From: Cauispirillum nitrogeniifigens
GTDB taxonomy: Bacteria; Pseudomonadota; Alphaproteobacteria; Rhodospirillales; Rhodospirillaceae
Length of the DNA stretch: 64,000 nt
Assembly: GCF_049800675.1 (NCBI RefSeq)
Contig: NZ_JBLOOT010000003.1
Span: forward strand, 396,557-460,556
Direction of reading: 5' to 3'
The notes under the pieces: model-generated
What the model saw: only the letters and a program-made list of their open reading frames with translations
The model's database searches: none
Told to the model about the DNA's origin: nothing
In this document: positions 29,271-37,913 of the stretch, one piece after another
How the letters are laid out: each line of letters begins with the position of its first letter
Numbering within the stretch: position 1 is the first letter of the stretch
Program-made: the position numbers and the translations under genes

Positions 29271-29346
29271 GGTGGGCGCTCCTGTAACGCGGCAGTGGAT
29301 GTTGCGCCCACTCTACACGCGCGTCAGGAGCACCGATCGTGAAGGT

Positions 29347-30192
29347 TTAGTGGCTCATCAGGATGGGCACGGTCATGTGGCGCAGCATGTGGCGGGTGGC
29401 CCCGCCCAGCACCAGTTCGCGCAGGCGCGAGCGGCCGTAGGCGCCCATGACGATCATGTCGATGCCCTCGTCCATGGCGCGCGACAGCAGTGCCTCGCCG
29501 GCGCCCATGCCCTTGGCCTCGATGGCCTCGGCGTCGGCCTTGACGCCGTGGCGGGCCAGATGCAGGGCGATGTCGGCCGACGGCACGTCGCCATGGCCGT
29601 CGCGGCCGTTGCCGCCGTGCGGATTGACCGCCACGACATGCACTTCCTGGGCCTTCTTCAGCAGCGGCAGGGCGTCGTTGAGGGCGCGGGTGGCCTCGCG
29701 CGTGCCGTTCCAGGCGACCATGACGCGCTGGCCGACGACCTTGAACTGCCCGGCGTAGGGCACCAGCAGCACCGGGCGCCCGGCCTCCAGCACCAGATGG
29801 TCGAGGAGTTGGTCCAGCCCCTCGGCCGTGCTGTCGTCGTCGCCGTCGCGCTGGCCGGCGACCACCAGATCGGTGTATTTGGCGTGCAGCAGGCACTGGT
29901 CGACCAGCGGCCCGGACACTTCCCGCCACTCGCAGCCGATGCCGGCGCCGGCGGTCTTGCCGTCGAACACCTTGCGGGCTTTCTCGGCCGCCTCGCGGGC
30001 GTAGCGTTTCTGGACCTCGGCAACCTCCGGCCCGAGCTGGCTCATGACGAACTGCGGGACGTGCGGCGTGGTGCGCACGAACAGCCCGGTCAGGTGGGCG
30101 CCGTGTTCCTGGGCGAGCGCCACCGCCACGTCGAGACGGGTGGAGCAGCTCTTGGTATTGTCGACGATGACCAGAATATCCTTGAAGGACAT
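29347..30192 (-). CDS. Tandem universal stress protein (UspA family)
   Basis: This 281-residue cytoplasmic protein has two Usp domains. The first starts MSFKDILVIVDNTKS and the second centres on QRVMVAWNGTREATRAL. The C-terminal domain ends with MGAYGRSRLRELVLGGATRHML, close to the ATP-binding G-2x-G-9x-G-S/T pattern, although the final Ser/Thr is less clear. The ATG at 30192 follows GGAGGAAG and is the only start compatible with the domain. Such proteins aid survival under starvation or energy stress; nothing nearby narrows the role. Confidence 0.88.
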   Translation of the reverse strand: MSFKDILVIVDNTKSCSTRLDVAVALAQEHGAHLTGLFVRTTPHVPQFVMSQLGPEVAEVQKRYAREAAEKARKVFDGKTAGAGIGCEWREVSGPLVDQCLLHAKYTDLVVAGQRDGDDDSTAEGLDQLLDHLVLEAGRPVLLVPYAGQFKVVGQRVMVAWNGTREATRALNDALPLLKKAQEVHVVAVNPHGGNGRDGHGDVPSADIALHLARHGVKADAEAIEAKGMGAGEALLSRAMDEGIDMIVMGAYGRSRLRELVLGGATRHMLRHMTVPILMSH

Positions 30193-30422
30193 GGGGGACT
30201 TCCTCCTGTCGCCGGGTCCGGCTGGTCCAAACCCATTGAAATGCAATAGAACGATAGCGCAGAAGGCGGCACGGCGACAGGGGGCAAAAACCGTAAGCCT
30301 CCCACCTTCTTCGCCCGCCCCCCTTCCACCGGCGCGGTGGCGCCCCCACATGGGCAGGACCAGGGCCCGCCCCGTGCCAGGCCCACCGGAAGCGCCCGCA
30401 AGAGACGATCCAGGGAGCCCTC

Positions 30423-31919
30423 ATGTTCGGTCTCACCCGTGCCCCCGCGCTCGACCGGCCGGGACTGACGTGGTTCAACGTCGACCAGCCGCTGGGGCTG
30501 GCAGCCCTCCGGGGCCGCATCGTGATCCTGGATTTCTGGACCTTCTGCTGCATCAACTGCCACCACGTCATCCCCACCCTGCGGGCGGTGGAGGAGGCCT
30601 TTCCCGACGAGGTCGCCGTCATCGGCGTGCACTCCCCCAAGTTCCCCGCCGAGCGCGATGCCATGGCCGTGCGGCAGGCCATCGCCCGCCACGGCGTCCG
30701 CCACGCCGTCGTCCACGATCCCGACATGACCCTGTGGGACGCCTACTGCGTCAAGGCGTGGCCGACCCTGGTGCTGCTGTCGCCGCAGGGCCACGTCATC
30801 GGCCAGTTGTCGGGCGAGCCCAACCCGGAGCGCCTGCTCCAGGGCATCGCCGAGATGGTCCGCACCTTCCGCGATCAGGGCGACCTGACGCCCGCGCCGC
30901 TGCCCCTGGCGCCGCTCGACACGCCCTCGGGCCGGCTGCGCTTTCCCGGCAAGATCAAGGCCCTGCCGCGCACCTACGGTGGGCCCTGGAAGGCGGCCCG
31001 GTGGGCGGTGGCCGACGCCGGCCATCATCAGGTGGTGCTGCTGAGCGACGACGGGGACGAGGTGGCGCGCGTCGGCACCGGCAGCCCCGGCCTGGCCGAC
31101 GGCCCGCCCGCGCGGGCGGCCTTCCGCGAGCCGCAGGGTCTGGCGGCCACCGCCGAGGCCATCTATGTCGCCGACACCGCCAACCACGCCCTGCGCCGCA
31201 TCGACCGCGAGCGCGGCACCGTCGCCACCGTCGCCGGCACCGGCGAGCGCGGCCTGTCGCTGCGCGGCGTGCGCGGGGCGCGGGCGACGGCCCTGGCCTC
31301 GCCCTGGGATGTCGAGGTGGTCGGCGCCCTGGTCGCCTTCGCCAATGCCGGCACCCACCAGATCGGCGCCTATGACCACGACCTGCGCACCGTCTGGCCG
31401 CTGGCCGGCACCGGGGCGGAGGCGCTGGTCGACGGCCCCGCCGACCGCGCCGTCCTGGCCCAGCCCAGCGGCCTGTGTCTGGATGCCGACGGCGGCGCCC
31501 TGTACTTCGTCGACAGCGAGACCTCCGCCGTGCGCCGCCTGACCCTGGGCGGCCGGCGGGTGGTCGAGACGGTGGTCGGCACCGGCCTGTTCGACTTCGG
31601 CGACGACGACGGCCCCCTGGCTGAGGCCCGCCTGCAACATCCCCTGGGGCTGGCCTGCTTCGGCCGGGGGCTGGTGGTGGCCGACAGCTACAACGGCCGC
31701 CTGCGCTACATCGACCTGCCCGGCCGCATGGTGCACACCATCGCCGACCCCATGATCGCCTGCGGCCATCCCGGCTGCGGCGATGCCTTTGGCACCCTGG
31801 CCGAACCGGCCGGCGTCACCGTGGCAGGCCCCGACCGCCTGATGGTCAGTGACACCAACCATCACCGCATCCTGGAATACCGCCTGGACATCGGCCATGC
31901 GCGGCCGTGGTACGAGTGA
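30423..31919 (+). CDS. Thioredoxin-domain protein with NHL-repeat beta propeller
   Basis: This 498-residue protein has an N-terminal thioredoxin-like domain (about 10-150) with the redox motif CINC (Cys43, Cys46) in FWTFCCINCHH and the cis-Pro region KAWPTLVLL. NHL repeats follow (about 200-490), each with the pattern LxxPxGLA..., such as FREPQGLAATAEAIYVADTANHALRRI (in part). The arrangement matches NHLRC2-like proteins. No signal peptide is visible, so it appears cytoplasmic. Function is unknown; a redox role with the propeller as a binding surface is inference. The 230-base gap to the divergent usp gene should hold both promoters. Confidence 0.85.
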   Translation: MFGLTRAPALDRPGLTWFNVDQPLGLAALRGRIVILDFWTFCCINCHHVIPTLRAVEEAFPDEVAVIGVHSPKFPAERDAMAVRQAIARHGVRHAVVHDPDMTLWDAYCVKAWPTLVLLSPQGHVIGQLSGEPNPERLLQGIAEMVRTFRDQGDLTPAPLPLAPLDTPSGRLRFPGKIKALPRTYGGPWKAARWAVADAGHHQVVLLSDDGDEVARVGTGSPGLADGPPARAAFREPQGLAATAEAIYVADTANHALRRIDRERGTVATVAGTGERGLSLRGVRGARATALASPWDVEVVGALVAFANAGTHQIGAYDHDLRTVWPLAGTGAEALVDGPADRAVLAQPSGLCLDADGGALYFVDSETSAVRRLTLGGRRVVETVVGTGLFDFGDDDGPLAEARLQHPLGLACFGRGLVVADSYNGRLRYIDLPGRMVHTIADPMIACGHPGCGDAFGTLAEPAGVTVAGPDRLMVSDTNHHRILEYRLDIGHARPWYE

Positions 31920-32006
31920 CCGCGCGCGATTGGACCATGACAATCCAAGTGTTGCGTCGGCAAGTCCGGGGAGCGATAACGGTTTCCCCGACCCGTGAGG
32001 CACCCA

Positions 32007-33422
32007 ATGCCCGATGACGCCCTGAAGCCGAATTCCACGGCCGCCCGCGACGTGGCCTGGCACCTGCATGGCTACACCAACGCCGCCCGTCACGAGGTCA
32101 CCGGCCCCATGGTGGTGGTCGGCGGCCGTGGCGTGCGGGTGTTCGACGAGGACGGCCGCGACTACATCGAGGCCCTTGCCGGCCTGTGGTGCACGGCGCT
32201 CGGCTTCGACGAGAACCGGCTGGCCGACGTGGCGGCCGAGGCCATGCGCCGCCTGCCCTTCTACCATACCTTCGGGCACAAGACGCACCCGGCCGTCGTC
32301 GACCTGGCCGAGGCGCTGATCGCCCAGGCGCCGCAGACACCGCACGGGCCGTTCTCCAAGGTGTTCTTCGCCAATTCGGGCTCGGAAGCCAACGACACGG
32401 CGCTGAAGATCATCCGCTACTACAACAACGCCCTGGGGCGGCCGCAGAAGAAGAAGGTCATCTCGCGCGAGAAGGCCTATCACGGCGTGACCCTGGCCAC
32501 CGCCGGGCTGACCGGGCTGCCGGCCAACCACCGCGACTTCGACCTGCCGCTGGACTTCATCCGCCACACCGGCTGCCCCCACCACTACCGCTTCGGCCTG
32601 CCCGGCGAGGATGCCGAGACCTTCGCCAGCCGCCGCGCCGAGGAGCTTGAGAAGCTCATCCTGGCCGAGGGGCCGGACACCGTGGCCGCCATGTTCGCCG
32701 AGCCGGTGATGGGCGCGGGCGGCGTCATCGTCCCGCCACCGACCTACTTCGAGAAGATCCAGGCGGTGCTGCGCAAGTACGACGTCCTGCTGGTCGCCGA
32801 CGAGGTCATCTGCGGCTTCGGCCGCACCGGCGCGCGCTGGGGCAGCGAGACCTATGGCATGCGGCCCGACATGCTGGCCTGCGCCAAGATGCTGTCGTCG
32901 GGCTACCTGCCCATCTCCGCGCTGCTGATCTCCGAACCCATCTATCAGGCGATCAAGGACAACAGCGGGCGCATCGGCACCTTCGGCCACGGCTTCACCT
33001 ACGGCGGCCATCCGGTGGCCGCCGCCGTGGCCCTGGAAACGCTGAAGATCTACGAGGAGCGCGACATCCTCGGCCATGTCCGCGCCGTCGCCCCGCGCAT
33101 GCAGGGCCGCCTCGCCGCCCTGGCCGCCCACCCCCTGGTCGGCGAGGCGCGCGGCGTCGGGCTGATCGGCGCCCTGGAGCTGGTCGCCGACAAGGCCGCC
33201 CGGACGCCCTTCGACCCGCCAGGCTCCGTCGGCCTGCGGGTGGCCGCCGCCTGCCAGGACGCCGGCGTCATCTCGCGCGCCATGGGCGACACCCTGGCCT
33301 TCGCCCCGCCGCTGATCATCTCCGAGGCCGAAATCGACGACCTGTTCGGGCGTGTCGAGACGGCGCTGGACACCGTCTTCGCGCAGGTCCGCGATGAGGG
33401 ATTGATAAAGTCGGCGCAGTAA
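32007..33422 (+). CDS. Class III PLP-dependent aminotransferase
   Basis: This 471-residue enzyme belongs to the omega-amino acid/diamine:pyruvate aminotransferase family. Motifs include SGSEANDTALKI for phosphate binding, VADEVICGFGRTG with the Asp that contacts the PLP nitrogen, and the Schiff-base Lys in CAKMLSSGYLPISA. It transfers an amino group from an omega-amine (for example beta-alanine, taurine or a diamine) to pyruvate or 2-oxoglutarate; the donor cannot be told from sequence. The ATG at 32007 follows GTGAGG. hemA lies 138 bases downstream but has its own promoter-like region. Confidence 0.88.
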   Translation: MPDDALKPNSTAARDVAWHLHGYTNAARHEVTGPMVVVGGRGVRVFDEDGRDYIEALAGLWCTALGFDENRLADVAAEAMRRLPFYHTFGHKTHPAVVDLAEALIAQAPQTPHGPFSKVFFANSGSEANDTALKIIRYYNNALGRPQKKKVISREKAYHGVTLATAGLTGLPANHRDFDLPLDFIRHTGCPHHYRFGLPGEDAETFASRRAEELEKLILAEGPDTVAAMFAEPVMGAGGVIVPPPTYFEKIQAVLRKYDVLLVADEVICGFGRTGARWGSETYGMRPDMLACAKMLSSGYLPISALLISEPIYQAIKDNSGRIGTFGHGFTYGGHPVAAAVALETLKIYEERDILGHVRAVAPRMQGRLAALAAHPLVGEARGVGLIGALELVADKAARTPFDPPGSVGLRVAAACQDAGVISRAMGDTLAFAPPLIISEAEIDDLFGRVETALDTVFAQVRDEGLIKSAQ

Positions 33423-33449
33423 TTGCTGCACCGCACAGGCGCGAGTCGC

Positions 33450-33478
33450 TTGTACGTGATGTCGCCGGGCATTAGGAT
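33450..33478 (+). promoter_or_regulatory. Candidate sigma-70-type promoter of hemA
   Basis: TTGTAC at 33450-33455 and TAGGAT at 33473-33478 are separated by 17 bases, a fair match to -35/-10 spacing. Transcription would start near 33485, inside the TTGTCT/AGACAA dyad, and leave a leader of about 75 bases before hemA. Confidence 0.4.
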
Positions 33479-33495
33479 TGTCTCATACAAGACAA
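33478..33495. promoter_or_regulatory. Perfect dyad TTGTCT-N6-AGACAA upstream of hemA
   Basis: The two 6-base arms (33478-33483 and 33490-33495) are exact inverse complements and sit at the expected transcription start of hemA, a position typical of a repressor site. It is neither the FNR consensus nor the 12-base-spaced TGT/ACA element of PpsR. The binding protein is unknown. Confidence 0.5.
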
Positions 33496-33560
33496 AAATG
33501 CCTGGCCAGACCTTGGCCAGCCCCCAACGGGAGTCGGTCGGGGGAGGACGGGAGAGCAGG

Positions 33561-34784
33561 ATGAACTACGAAGACTACTTCGCCAAGCGCCTCGCCGATC
33601 TGCGCGACGAGGGCAACTACCGGGTCTTCGCCGACCTGGAGCGCCAGGTCGGCAGCTTCCCCAAGGCCAAGAACCATCGCGATGGCCGGGTCGAGGAAGT
33701 CACCATCTGGTGCAACAACGACTACCTGGGCATGGGCATGCACGCCGAGGTCCTGGACGCCATGAAGGCCGCCATGGACACCTGCGGCGCCGGTGCCGGC
33801 GGCACCCGCAACATCTCGGGCACCAACCACTACCACGTCCTGCTGGAGCAGGAGCTGGCCTCCTGGCACAACAAGGACGCCGCCCTGCTGTTCACCTCGG
33901 GCTACGTCGCCAACATGACGACGCTGATGACCATGGGGGCGAAGATCCCCGGCATGGTCCTGTTCTCCGACGCCAAGAACCACAACTCGATGATCGAGGG
34001 CGTGCGCCACTCCCGCGCCCCCAAGCACGTCTGGAAGCACAACGACTACGACGACCTGCACAAGCAGATGTCGGAGTACGACCGCTCCGTGCCCAAGATG
34101 GTGGTGTTCGAGAGCGTCTATTCCATGGACGGCGACATCTCCCCCATCGAGAAGATCGTCGAGGTGGCCGAGCACCACAACGCCATGACCTTCCTGGACG
34201 AAGTGCACGCCGTGGGCATGTACGGGGCCGAAGGCTCCGGCGTGGCCGAGCGGGACGGCGTGCGCGACCGCATCACCATCATCCAGGGCACCATGGGCAA
34301 GGCCATCGGGGTGATCGGCGGCTACATCGCCGCGTCGGCCAACCTGATCGACTTCGTGCGCAGCTTCGGCGCCGGGTTCATCTTCACCACCTCGCTGCCG
34401 CCGGCGGTGGCGGCCGGCGCCCTGACCAGCGTGCGCCACCTGCGCGCCCACCCGGAGTTGCGCGACCGCCACCAGGAGCGCGCCGCCACCCTGAAGCGCC
34501 GCTTCACCCAGTTGGGGATTCCGATCATTCCGTCGGTCAGCCACATCGTGCCGGTGCTGGTCGGCGACGCCACCCTGTGCAAGCGCGCCAGTGACGAACT
34601 GCTGACCCGCCACGGCATCTACGTCCAGCCGATCAACTACCCCACCGTCCCCAAGGGCACGGAACGCCTGCGCATCACCCCGACCCCGCTGCACAGCGAC
34701 GCCGACATGGACCACCTGTGCCACGCCTTCGTTGACGTGTGGAGCCGGCTGGGCATCCAGAAGGCGGCGGCGGCGGCAGAGTAA
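33561..34784 (+). CDS. hemA: 5-aminolevulinate synthase
   Basis: HemA condenses glycine and succinyl-CoA to 5-aminolevulinate, the first step of tetrapyrrole synthesis by the Shemin route used by Alphaproteobacteria. The 407-residue length is standard. The PLP Lys is Lys247 in GTMGKAIG, and CGAGAGGTRNISGTNHYH and LDEVHAVGMYG are family signatures. The ATG at 33561 follows GGGAGAGCAGG. The upstream region has a promoter-like pair and a perfect dyad, and a stem-loop ends the gene. hemN at 18 kb acts later in the same pathway. Confidence 0.97.
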   Translation: MNYEDYFAKRLADLRDEGNYRVFADLERQVGSFPKAKNHRDGRVEEVTIWCNNDYLGMGMHAEVLDAMKAAMDTCGAGAGGTRNISGTNHYHVLLEQELASWHNKDAALLFTSGYVANMTTLMTMGAKIPGMVLFSDAKNHNSMIEGVRHSRAPKHVWKHNDYDDLHKQMSEYDRSVPKMVVFESVYSMDGDISPIEKIVEVAEHHNAMTFLDEVHAVGMYGAEGSGVAERDGVRDRITIIQGTMGKAIGVIGGYIAASANLIDFVRSFGAGFIFTTSLPPAVAAGALTSVRHLRAHPELRDRHQERAATLKRRFTQLGIPIIPSVSHIVPVLVGDATLCKRASDELLTRHGIYVQPINYPTVPKGTERLRITPTPLHSDADMDHLCHAFVDVWSRLGIQKAAAAAE

Positions 34785-34797
34785 GCCTTCCGACGCC

Positions 34798-34836
34798 CCA
34801 GGGGCTTGTTGCGACACACTCGCAATAAGCCCCTGG
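34798..34836 (+). terminator. Stem-loop after hemA
   Basis: Inverted repeat of 17 bp (34798-34814 and 34820-34836, arms beginning CCAGGGGCTT and ending AAGCCCCTGG) with one G-T wobble and a CACAC loop. It starts 14 bases after the hemA stop. No T-run follows. Confidence 0.65.
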
Positions 34837-34900
34837 ACGCGGCGCACAAAAAGCCCTATGTTGGGGGCATGCTTCCCCGACCCTTTGGAGGGCCGCCACC

Positions 34901-35449
34901 ATGTTCGCCGACAAGACGCTGACCCCGCGCGAAGCCACGCGCCTGTGCGTCCTGGGCACCATTGCCCAGGGGCCGATGCGCTACAGCGAACTGGCCTCCT
35001 CCGTCCGCCACTTCATCGGCCGCCTGAGCGGGCCGTCGCTGGACCTCATGGGGTCCTCGGTGGAGCTGATGCGCTACGAGGGACTGGTGGAGCCGGTCGA
35101 CGGCAGCGGCGAAGGCATGGAGGACGACGCCGTCCTGCGCATCACCGATGCCGGCCGCGAGGCGTTCCACGCCCTGATGACCGCGCCGGTGCGCCCGGCC
35201 AGCGACCTGTCCAAGCTGGTCACGGCCCTGAAGTTCCGCTTCCTGCACCTGCTGCCGCACAGCGATCAGGCCGAGCAGATCGACCTGCTGATCGACACCT
35301 CGGAAACCGGGCTGGCCCGCCTGACCGACCTGCGCCGCCACATGGAGGGCGAAGCCGGCTACATGACCGCGTGGCTCGACGACGAGATCGAGCGCGCCGA
35401 GGCCCGCCTGACGTGGCTTGAGGATCTGCGCGCCCGCATCGGCGCCTGA
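34901..35449 (+). CDS. PadR-like winged-helix transcriptional regulator
   Basis: This 182-residue protein has an N-terminal winged helix (about 8-95: EATRLCVLGTIAQGPMRYSEL, then a recognition helix and a LRITDAGREAFHAL wing, in part) and a C-terminal helical region (about 100-182) that probably dimerises as in PadR proteins with a Vir-type C-terminus. It likely represses genes in response to a small ligand. The nearest candidates are itself and hemA; no binding site is identified. The start at 34901 follows TTTGGAGGG. Confidence 0.75.
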   Translation: MFADKTLTPREATRLCVLGTIAQGPMRYSELASSVRHFIGRLSGPSLDLMGSSVELMRYEGLVEPVDGSGEGMEDDAVLRITDAGREAFHALMTAPVRPASDLSKLVTALKFRFLHLLPHSDQAEQIDLLIDTSETGLARLTDLRRHMEGEAGYMTAWLDDEIERAEARLTWLEDLRARIGA

Positions 35450-35466
35450 TCCCTCCCCCCTCCCCC

Positions 35467-36048
35467 CTATCCGAACAGGTCCCCCTGCCGGGGCCGCTCC
35501 TCCTCCACCCGCAGCGGGTGGGGATAGGATGCCAACGCCCCGGCCACCTCCTCGAACGGCACCGCCGCGTCCAGCCACGCCGACTCGGCGGCGGCATCGG
35601 GCAGGATGGCGGGCATGCGGTCGTGGATGAAGGCCACCGACTCCGCCGGGGCGCAGGTGATCAGGGTGAACCGCCCGACGCCGTCCAGCAGCCCGGCCAG
35701 GGCCATGATCTCGCCGTCGGCGCGGGAGATGTGGTGCGGCACCTTGGCTCCCGCCACCGTCCGCCATTCCGTGTAGCTGTCCGCCGGCACGATGACCCGG
35801 TGATCGAGCAGGCGCCGGAACGTCGGCTTGCTCCGCAGTGTCTCGGCACGGGCGTTGATCACCGGCTGCGGGCTCCACTCCACCCGCAGGCCCCAGGGCC
35901 GCAGCGCCGCCGTGCGCCCCGGCAGGACCACCAGCGCCATGTCGGTCGGCCGCATCACCCCGGCGTTGGGAAACGGCGGCGGGACGGTCAGGCCGAAGCG
36001 GGCAAGCAGGCGCTGCGGCGGGCTGTTCAGGGCGAAGCGGGAGCACAT
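35467..36048 (-). CDS. SOS response-associated peptidase (SRAP/YedK family)
   Basis: This 193-residue protein is of the HMCES/YedK family, which protects abasic sites in single-stranded DNA by forming a covalent crosslink. The catalytic Cys2 directly follows the initiator Met (MCSRFAL), and the conserved Asn (INARAET), Glu (ADSYTEW, Glu94) and His (FIHDRMPAIL) residues are present. The start is fixed by Cys2, which must become the N-terminus. The gene is divergent from an SDR gene with a 75-base gap. I did not recognise a LexA site there. Confidence 0.93.
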   Translation of the reverse strand: MCSRFALNSPPQRLLARFGLTVPPPFPNAGVMRPTDMALVVLPGRTAALRPWGLRVEWSPQPVINARAETLRSKPTFRRLLDHRVIVPADSYTEWRTVAGAKVPHHISRADGEIMALAGLLDGVGRFTLITCAPAESVAFIHDRMPAILPDAAAESAWLDAAVPFEEVAGALASYPHPLRVEEERPRQGDLFG

Positions 36049-36123
36049 GGAGCGTTTCCAAAGGCTGCGTTGTCGCGTAGGAATAAGGGACACCATAGGG
36101 ACCGGACGCGGAGCGGAAAAGCC

Positions 36124-36864
36124 TTGGCCTTCACCGGAAAAACCGTCGTCATCTCGGGCACCAGCCGGGGCATCGGGCAGGCCACCGCCCTGCGCTTCAT
36201 GTCCGAGGGCTGGCGCGTCATCTCCTGCGCGCGCGGCCCGCTGCCCGACGACCTGCCGCGCGGCGAGCTGTGGGCGCACCACATCCTCGCCGACCTGACC
36301 AGCGGGCCGGGGGTGGAAACCTTCGTCCGGCAAGCCCGCGAGATCCTGGCCGGCGACCCGCTGCACGGCCTGGTCAACAACGCGGGCGTATCGCCCAAGA
36401 CGCCGTTCAAGGAACGCCTCGGCATCCTCAACGGCCCCATCGACGGCTGGCGCGATGTCTTCGAGCTGAACTTCTTCGCCCCCCTGCGTCTGGCGCGCGG
36501 CTTCGCCGGCGACCTGCACAAGGGCAAGGGGGCGATCGTCAACATTACCTCCATCGCCGGGCACTATGTCCATCCCTTCGCCGGATCGGCCTACTCCACG
36601 TCCAAGGCCGCGCTGTCGGGATTGACGCGGGAGATGGCGGCGGAACTCGCGCAACTCGATATTCGCGTCAATGCAGTCGCGCCCGGCGAAATTGCAACGG
36701 AAATGATTTCGCCGGAGTATGAAGCCCTCATTCCGCGCATCCCGCTCGACCGCATGGGCACGCCGGAAGACGTCGCGGCCTGCGTCTTCCGCCTGTGCAC
36801 GGACGAATTCGCCTATGTGACCGGCACCGAGATCTTCATCACCGGCGGCCAGCACCTCTACTGA
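36124..36864 (+). CDS. Short-chain dehydrogenase/reductase
   Basis: This protein of about 246 residues is a classical SDR. The NAD(P)-binding GTSRGIG is at 12-18, VNNAG near 84-88, catalytic Ser143 in ITSIAG, and YSTSK with Tyr157 and Lys161. The final GTEIFITGGQHLY is the usual C-terminal end. No ATG fits the start; the TTG at 36124 gives the normal N-terminus and follows GGAG at about ten bases, so a TTG start is proposed. The substrate is unknown, though the C-terminal half resembles 3-oxoacyl-reductase-like members. Confidence 0.85.
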   Translation: MAFTGKTVVISGTSRGIGQATALRFMSEGWRVISCARGPLPDDLPRGELWAHHILADLTSGPGVETFVRQAREILAGDPLHGLVNNAGVSPKTPFKERLGILNGPIDGWRDVFELNFFAPLRLARGFAGDLHKGKGAIVNITSIAGHYVHPFAGSAYSTSKAALSGLTREMAAELAQLDIRVNAVAPGEIATEMISPEYEALIPRIPLDRMGTPEDVAACVFRLCTDEFAYVTGTEIFITGGQHLY

Positions 36865-36996
36865 ACCCTCTGGGCGTACTCCTAAAGATCACCTCGACGG
36901 CGTTACCTCCGATTGGGTAGTTGATCCTTTTATACCTGCCTCCTACCATGGGTTGGTCGAGGTATGACGGCGCGCGTGGGCGGGAGGATAGGAGCT

Positions 36997-37764
36997 ATGA
37001 CCATCGGCCATGTCGGCATGGGCCAAGGTCCCGAAAAGGTAATCGTGCTGCACGGCTGGATGGGGGACCATACGGTCTACACGCCGCTGTTCCCGTGGCT
37101 GGACCTCGACGCATTCTCGTTCGTGTTCATGGACTGCCGGGGCTACGGGCGGTCACGCGACCTTCCCGGCGAGCACACCATGGCCGAGTGGGGCGAGGAC
37201 GTCATCGGCCTTGCCGACGATCAGGGCTGGGACCGCTTCCACATCGTCGGCCATTCCATGGGCGGCATGGCGACGCAGTGGGTAGCGGCCGAAGTTCCTC
37301 ACCGCGTCACTTCGGCCGTTGCCATCACGCCGGTCCCCGCCAGTGGCGTGCCGTTCGCGGGCGATGCCCTGGACCTGTTCTCCACCGCCTGGGAAAGACG
37401 CGACAACCGCGCGATGATCCTGGCCCTGACCACCGGCGACCGCCTGGGCGCGCTGTGGCGCGACACCATGGCCGAACGGTCCATGGCGCAGTGCACGCCA
37501 CAAGCCTACCGCGACTACTTCCACGCCTGGTCGGGCAGCAACTTCGCCGACCGCGTCCGGGGCCTGGAAACGCCGTTCAAGGTCATCGTCGGCCGCCACG
37601 ACCCCGCCATCACCGAGGACGCCATGCGCGCCACCCTGATGCAGTGGCTGCCCAAGGCGGAGCTTGAGGTGTTCGCGGACGCCGGCCACTACCCCATGCA
37701 GGAGTGCCCGCCCCTCCTGGCGCAGTCCATCCAGGAGTTCCTGCGTCGGTGCAGCGGCACCTGA
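36997..37764 (+). CDS. Alpha/beta hydrolase
   Basis: This 255-residue protein is an alpha/beta-hydrolase-fold enzyme. The oxyanion HGWMGD, nucleophile elbow GHSMGG (Ser87), acid VGRHDP and histidine DAGHYPM are in order, making a complete catalytic triad. The substrate, probably an ester, is unknown. The ATG at 36997 follows AGGAG directly and was preferred over an ATG at 36964. The 132-base gap before it is relatively A/T-rich and should hold the promoter. No signal peptide is visible. Confidence 0.87.
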   Translation: MTIGHVGMGQGPEKVIVLHGWMGDHTVYTPLFPWLDLDAFSFVFMDCRGYGRSRDLPGEHTMAEWGEDVIGLADDQGWDRFHIVGHSMGGMATQWVAAEVPHRVTSAVAITPVPASGVPFAGDALDLFSTAWERRDNRAMILALTTGDRLGALWRDTMAERSMAQCTPQAYRDYFHAWSGSNFADRVRGLETPFKVIVGRHDPAITEDAMRATLMQWLPKAELEVFADAGHYPMQECPPLLAQSIQEFLRRCSGT

Positions 37765-37774
37765 GCGGTGGTTT

Positions 37775-37859
37775 AAACACCAAGGCACCAGGACACCAAG
37801 AACCTGAGCAAGGCGGCGCAGCCTGCCCGTTCCCTTGGTGCCTTGGCGCCTTGGTGGTT
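37775..37859. repeat. Imperfect palindromic repeat built of CACCAAGG-like units
   Basis: The left arm (37775-37802) contains CACCAAGG, CACCAGGA and CACCAAGA in tandem with a period of about eight to nine bases. The right arm (37832-37859) is its inverse complement at 22 of 28 positions (CCTTGGTG, CCTTGGCG, CCTTGGTG). The 29-base centre shows no structure. Elements of this composition occur between genes in diverse bacteria. It lies between the hydrolase stop and hrpB. Confidence 0.7.
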
Positions 37860-37913
37860 CCCCCTTCCCTTACCCCTCTTGATCCGCGCCCGGTTCCGGT
37901 GCATCCAGGCGCC

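Noticed and set aside
30090..33431. A 1113-codon open frame on the minus strand
   Set aside because: It is the complement of the thioredoxin-NHL and aminotransferase genes; low complexity and no recognisable domain.
37775..37859. CRISPR-like short repeat array
   Set aside because: Units are 8-9 bases, in inverse arms, without spacers or cas genes.
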